A program made the translations under genes and the position numbers. From the NCBI RefSeq assembly GCF_039543385.1, contig NZ_BAABJQ010000039.1, positions 1 through 64,000 on the forward strand: a stretch of 64,000 nucleotides of DNA. The letters run 5' to 3'. Each line of letters opens with the position of its first letter. Position 1 is the first letter of the stretch. The stretch comes from Rugosimonospora acidiphila (GTDB lineage: Bacteria; Actinomycetota; Actinomycetes; Mycobacteriales; Micromonosporaceae). Shown piece after piece: positions 55,801-61,800 of the stretch. A model generated the notes under the pieces. It did no database searches, was not told the origin of the DNA, and was given only the letters and a program-made list of their open reading frames with translations.

Positions 55801-58800
55801 GCCGCCGAACACCCGAGCCGACACAGGCGCGGCCGTGCGGCCGATGCCACCGATCGATCCGCTGTCCAATCCGGATGTCGGCCCTACCAGCACCACGCCA
55901 CCGGTCCCTGGGGGTGAACACCGGCCACGTCAGGACACGATGCCGCTGGACGAGGCGGTTGCCCGGGTGACCAACCAGGCCGAGCGAGTGCCACGGTCAG
56001 CCGGCGACGGCACGCCAGCGTGGGATGTGATGTTCGACCAGGTCACCGAGATCTTCCGCGCGGGGGACACAGCGCAGGCGGACGCTCTTTCCGAGACACT
56101 TCTCGACAACCTGGCAGTCCCGACGACCGCGCCGCGGCCAGGCCCGTCCGGGCCACAACTGCCTCCCTTCGCGCTGCGGCCGCCGGCGACCAGGGGGCCG
56201 GACGGATGGTTGCGCCGCCTGGACGGCTCCTACGACGGAGATACCGGGCGGCAGACGAGGCTGCCGGACGACCTGCGCCGGGGGCGGGCCAGCGGTAGCG
56301 GCAACCGCTGCCTACTCGACTCCCTCGCCCAGCTGTTCACCCACCACGGCAGGCAGACGGACCCGGATCAACTGAGCGGGTACCTGGAGGACAACCTGCC
56401 GCCCGACAGCGTCGGGCGCAGGAGCCTGGAGCAGCGGTCGATGCTGGACGTCTATGACCCGCAAATCTCCCCTCTCCTGATAGAGCCGTTCGCGTTCCGG
56501 CTCCAGATCCTCCAGATGGACGCCACCGGCCACGTGCAGGCCCATCCGCTCGTGGGCGTGGAAGGTCCGGTTCTCCACCTGCTGCACCGGGGGAGCCATT
56601 TCGACCCCTTGTTCCCCGTGCCCGCTCGCGCTACCGCACCAGCGCGGCGGCCCGAGCCGTCCAGCACCCAACCACCCCGGTCCGCCCAGCCGTCCCAGCA
56701 GACCAGGCCGCCTCAGCCCGCCGAGTCCTCGCGGTCCGGCGAGCCCTCCCGGTCCGCCGAGCCCTTCCGGTCGGCCCAGCCACCCCAGTCCGCCCACCAG
56801 CCAAGGGTTGGCGCCGCGGCGCCGAGGACCGGGGGCGGGGACCTCGCGGACGAAATGCCGGCTGAGGATTGGTGGTACGAGGGGAGGCGCCTGCTTAACC
56901 ACGCGTCCGCACCTCACCTACAACTGCGCAACTGGCTGTACGGCAACGACCTGCGCGCGGGGGACGTGCCGGCGGACGGTGACTGCCTGTTCAGCGCCGT
57001 GGTGAGGACGTTGGGGCCCGGGGTGGTCAGGGAGTCGATGGACCTGCTCGCCCAGGAGTTCGGGATCCCGGCGTGGGATCCGGCCGATCGGGAGATCACC
57101 GGCCGGGATCTTCGCCTGTTCCTCGCCGACGTCGTCGAGCGGGCGTTCGACGCACCCAACGACCTCAGCCTCGGCATGTACCTGGCCACGCCGCAAGGCA
57201 TGCCCCGCAACGAACGTGTCGCCACGAGGTCTGAATTTGTCGACGATCTCCGGCGGCTGGGCTTCTTTGAGGGGGAGAGCCCGGACGGGTTCTTCGGTCT
57301 GCTCGTGCGCGCCTTCGCGTTGGTCGAGCACCTGGCAGAGAGGCACGGAAGACCGCTGTCGTCATCCGTCAAATTGCGTCAGGCACGGATCGCTGAGGAC
57401 GATGAGGGCGCGGCTGACGCAAGGGTCGACGTCCAGGGCGGCGCTCTGAAGCAGGAAACCGTCGACGAGGATGAGCGCGTCGTGGTCCTTGTCCGCCGGC
57501 ACTACCTGTACACCGTGCCGGCGGGTACGCCGCGGCCGGAGCCCACGCGGCCCTGGGCACCGGCCCCGGACGACGTCGCCGAGCAGCGGACCATCTACTG
57601 GCCGCAGTGGGCGGTGAACGGTCGCGGCGTCTACACGGCTACGGGAGCGGTCCGTGAACTGCCGCCCGGGCTGCGTCCCGGGCGTGCGCTCGGTGAGTCG
57701 GTCCACCGACCCGGCGAGGCGGCCGGTCAGGGCGGCGTGTCGGCCCGCGAGGGTGGCGCAGTCCGCCCGCAAGCCGACAGAGGTCGTCGTATCGCCGATG
57801 TCGTCCGGCGGCTGCTGCCCGAGCGTGACGACCCCGGGCGCGCGGGCAACGAGGAACACCTGACCACCCTGGGCCAGCTCGCCGAGAGGGCTGCGCGAGG
57901 GTTCCGCCCCGCCATTACCGGCTGGATCGCCCGGCGATTCGGGGTACGGGTGCAGCTGTTCACGACCGACTCGCAAGGACGCGTCTTCGCCGACGACCCT
58001 GTCGGCGACGGCGATCAGATCATCCACTTGCACCGGATCCAGCGGGCAGACGGGACCGAGGAGATCGAGCCGCTCCACGTTGACCTGCCCGGATTCGGCC
58101 GGGGCTACCAGCCGTGGGCGCGTCGCCCGGCACGGTCACCGCGCGTGCCCGGGCTGCGGGTGCGCAGCGCCAACCGGCTGGAGCTGCCGCAGGCCACCTG
58201 GTACGTCGACGGCCTGCCCGACGGGGAGGCGCGCACCGTCGTGCTGCGTCATCCGGTCGGGCGGGATCTGCTCACTGTCTTCGTCGGGGCACCCGGCCTG
58301 TCCGTCACCGACGATCTGCTGGCTGGCCTCCATCACGATCTCGCCCTGGTGCAACTCGTCCGTGACCGCCTGCGGATCGTCGTGTTCGGAGACCAGGCCA
58401 CGGCCGCCCGCGTACGGGAGACGCTCCGGGACCTCGCCCTGTCCCGCGACGCGATCAGCACCGTCGGTCCGAACGGCGCACCGCTGCCGGCCCAGCCGGC
58501 CGCGTCGTCCGATCCGGCTGGCAGCGCTGCGGCGAGCGGCGCTCAGTTCCGGCAGCGATCCGGGCCACCGGCCGCCGGCGCGCCTCCCGCGCCCTCGTCG
58601 AGCCGATCGCTGCCTCAGCCACCCGAGTGGGCTCTCGAGCGGGAACGGGCCGAAAGAAGGTTGCTGGAGTACATCGACAGCCAACCCGATAGCCGCTCCA
58701 ATCCCGAGGCCAGGCACGCCGAGGTGAACGAGCTCGTCGCGACCAACCCCGCGCAGTCTCCCGCGCACGTCGTGCAGCTCACCAGCCGGCTGAATCAGCT

Positions 58801-61800
58801 GCTCGCGGACTACCAGCGCGAAGACACAGTCCGGCCGTCGGTGTTGGCACTGCACCCGCCGGGAGGCGGCGCGCCGGTGCCATCGGTGCCTGGCGCGTAT
58901 CGGGTTCTGCGGTGGGTGTTGGCGCCCGCCCCCCGCCCGAGTGGTCCGGAGCAGCCAGCGTTGCTTGGCCCGCAGCAGGATGAGGCGGAGGACTTCGGCC
59001 GGTTGACGGTCGAGGAGCAGGCCCAGCGGGTGGCCGATGAGCTTGGCAGGGTGCCGGGTCTGAAGGTGTCGGAGCCGGGTACCGAGTCGCCTGGCGCGTG
59101 GTTGCCGCCGCAGTCGCGGGTGTGGTTCGGGGACCGCGATGGATTGCGGTGGGCGGTGCTGGTGCTCCAGAACGGCTGGCTGCGGTATGCACCGGATCGG
59201 GACGCCACGGATCTGGTCCCGCCGGCTGACGAGGCGTCCGCGGCACTGCTGAGCGGCGAGGGCCACTGGGTGGTGGCCCGGCCCGAACCACGGCCACCCG
59301 TTGCGCCGACTGCTGTCGTCGATGCGGAACAGGGCGCCGCCGGCGACGAGCCGGCCGGCGACACGTCCCATACACCCCAGTCATCGGCAGCGCAGCCACC
59401 GCTGTCCGACCAGGCGCCGCTGTCGGATCAGCCGCCGGCGTCGAACCGGCCGCAGGTTCTGGACATCCACCCGGCGCTTCTCGACCTCCCGGAGCGGGTA
59501 CTGCGTGACCTGGCCCCGGTGATCCGGCTCATCCGGGCCGGATTCCTGTGGGGCCCGGCCGACGGCGAGGCCGAGCGGGAGATCCGGGAGCTGCCGGGCG
59601 TAGGTGTGGTCCGGATCGTGCTCACCGAGCCGACGTATGCCAGGGCGCTGACGGCGTTCGTGGCCACGCTGCCCCCGCGGGTGAACCGGCGCGTCGTGGT
59701 GGATGTCCGGTGGCTCGACCCGATTCTTCGGATCGGTCAGGCCCGGGCCTTCGCAGAGGCCGGGCTGACGGTGGTTCTCGACCCTTCGGAAGGGACAGAC
59801 CCAGGGCTGGCCGGGTTGGGCCATGCGATCGAGTCGATGGGCCCCGACGGGGTCCGCACGTTCCCGAACCTCGCCACCGAGCTGCACCTCCGTCCGGGCC
59901 GCAAGGCCGGTGGGCGCCGGATCCGCGGGCTGGTGCGCGACACCTCCGGCCGGTTCGGGCTCGGGCGCGGCTGGGTCCTGGAAATGGTGCCGTCGGGGCT
60001 GTGGGCCCGCCCGTACGACGTACCGGACAGCGTCGCGCGCGACATGGCCGGGCGTGCTGCCGGTGAGGAAGGCTTCCAGCTGACCCTGGGCTACGTACGC
60101 GACGGGGAAGGACCGCCGCCGCCCTCCCATGTCGAAACCATCATCGCCGAGCTGGCCGCCGACCTGGGTCTTCGACTCATCCGGCCGCTGGCTGCCCGCC
60201 ACCAACGCATGGCCGATCACGTGCCCTCACGCCCCGGTGCGAGCACCGCGGCGGCGAGATCTCTGGAGGGGATCGCACCGTCGAGGCCGCCGGTCGCACC
60301 GGATCCAGTCAAATCCAACCGCGGTCTGCGGCACTGGTACCCGGCCGAGCCCGGTCTCTACGTCGTCGATCCGGCAGGTGACGGGGACGACCAGCGGCGC
60401 CAGGAGCTTCTCGAGAGGGGCAGAGTGGTGCGCGACGGCGCCTCGATCTCGGCCGGGACGCAGGGGTTGCAGGTCGTCGCGCTGTTGCACAACGAGCACC
60501 TCGAAATCGAAGCCGGTGGGGAGCGGCTGTCGGCTCCCGAGTTCGTCCGTGGGGTGCTGGCCCTGATCGACGCCGTGGGGTCGGCGACACCGGAGCTGAC
60601 CGGCACTCTCGTGCTCGTCCTGGTGACGGAGGACTCCTCCCGGGCGGAGCGGTTCATCCGTAGATACCTGGGGCCGCGGTTGCGCAGGCTGGGGTGGGCC
60701 GGTAGCGCGGTGCCGGCCAACCTGGTACTGCTCGCGGGCGCCGGCCGGCAGCCGCCGTTCGCTTACCAGTTCCGGGTGCCCGCCCACAGCACCATGGACG
60801 AGCGCTGGGCACTCTCCCTGCTCGATCGGCTCACGGCGCTCCTGGCACAGGAGCCCCCAGGCGAGCGCCCGCCGCCTCGGGACGTCCTACCCCCGTACAT
60901 GCTGCGCCCGGACGAGCTTCCACAGTGGGTCAACCGGTACGCCAACCGGTACGCCAGGTGGTACGACAGCTGGAACATGGAGCGGTCCCTCTCGTCGGCG
61001 TACCTGAGGGAGCAGGCGGCCCTGCTGGGGGAGCAGATCGGTTGGGCCGAGGCGGCCCGTGTGATCATCGAACCTGGCCAGCTGGACCGGGACGGCCGTA
61101 CCCTGGACACCGCACTCGGTCAGCTCGACGCCGAGGCGTACGGGGCCATGCTGCCGGCCCCCGGCACCGATGGCGCTCCTCGGCTGGTCGTGTTGCCGGA
61201 CGTGGTCGCCGGTCCGGACGGGGCACCGGAGTTCGTGCTCGCGCTCAGTCAGCGGTTCCACGTGGTCACGCCGGTGAGCGGCAACCGGGGCTGGCTCGTA
61301 AACGACCTGGCCGGGCCCCACGCGAGCGTCTACCCAGACCTCGGTGCAGCGGCCCACGCCGCCCTGCCCGCCCGGGCGCAACCACCCACCGTGGACAGAC
61401 CGGCGGAGGATCCGCGGATCGGTCAGGCGTTGCGGGAGTTCGAGGTGCCGACGACCGGCGTTCGCCGGTGGGGGGAGAACGCCTGGCGGGAGTGGCTGTT
61501 CCTCGGCGTCTGGCCGGCCCCGGTCGACGGCGCGCCGGTGCCGACCCGGTCGATCCGGGTGCCGGCCGAGCAAAGGCTCTACGAGCTTCCGGGCAATGAG
61601 AACCAACCTCCCGCCCGGGTGGTGGCCGCGGTGATCGGGGTGTGGCCGGCCCAACAGTGGGTCAACCGGTATGCCGACGGGGAGGCGACCCGCCCTCTGC
61701 GCGACGATGAGCGGACCGCCCAGATCGAGCTGCACCGGTTCCTGGAGAACGGCGTCGACAGAGCGGGCAATCGGATCGATGTCTGGGATCCGGAGCACGA

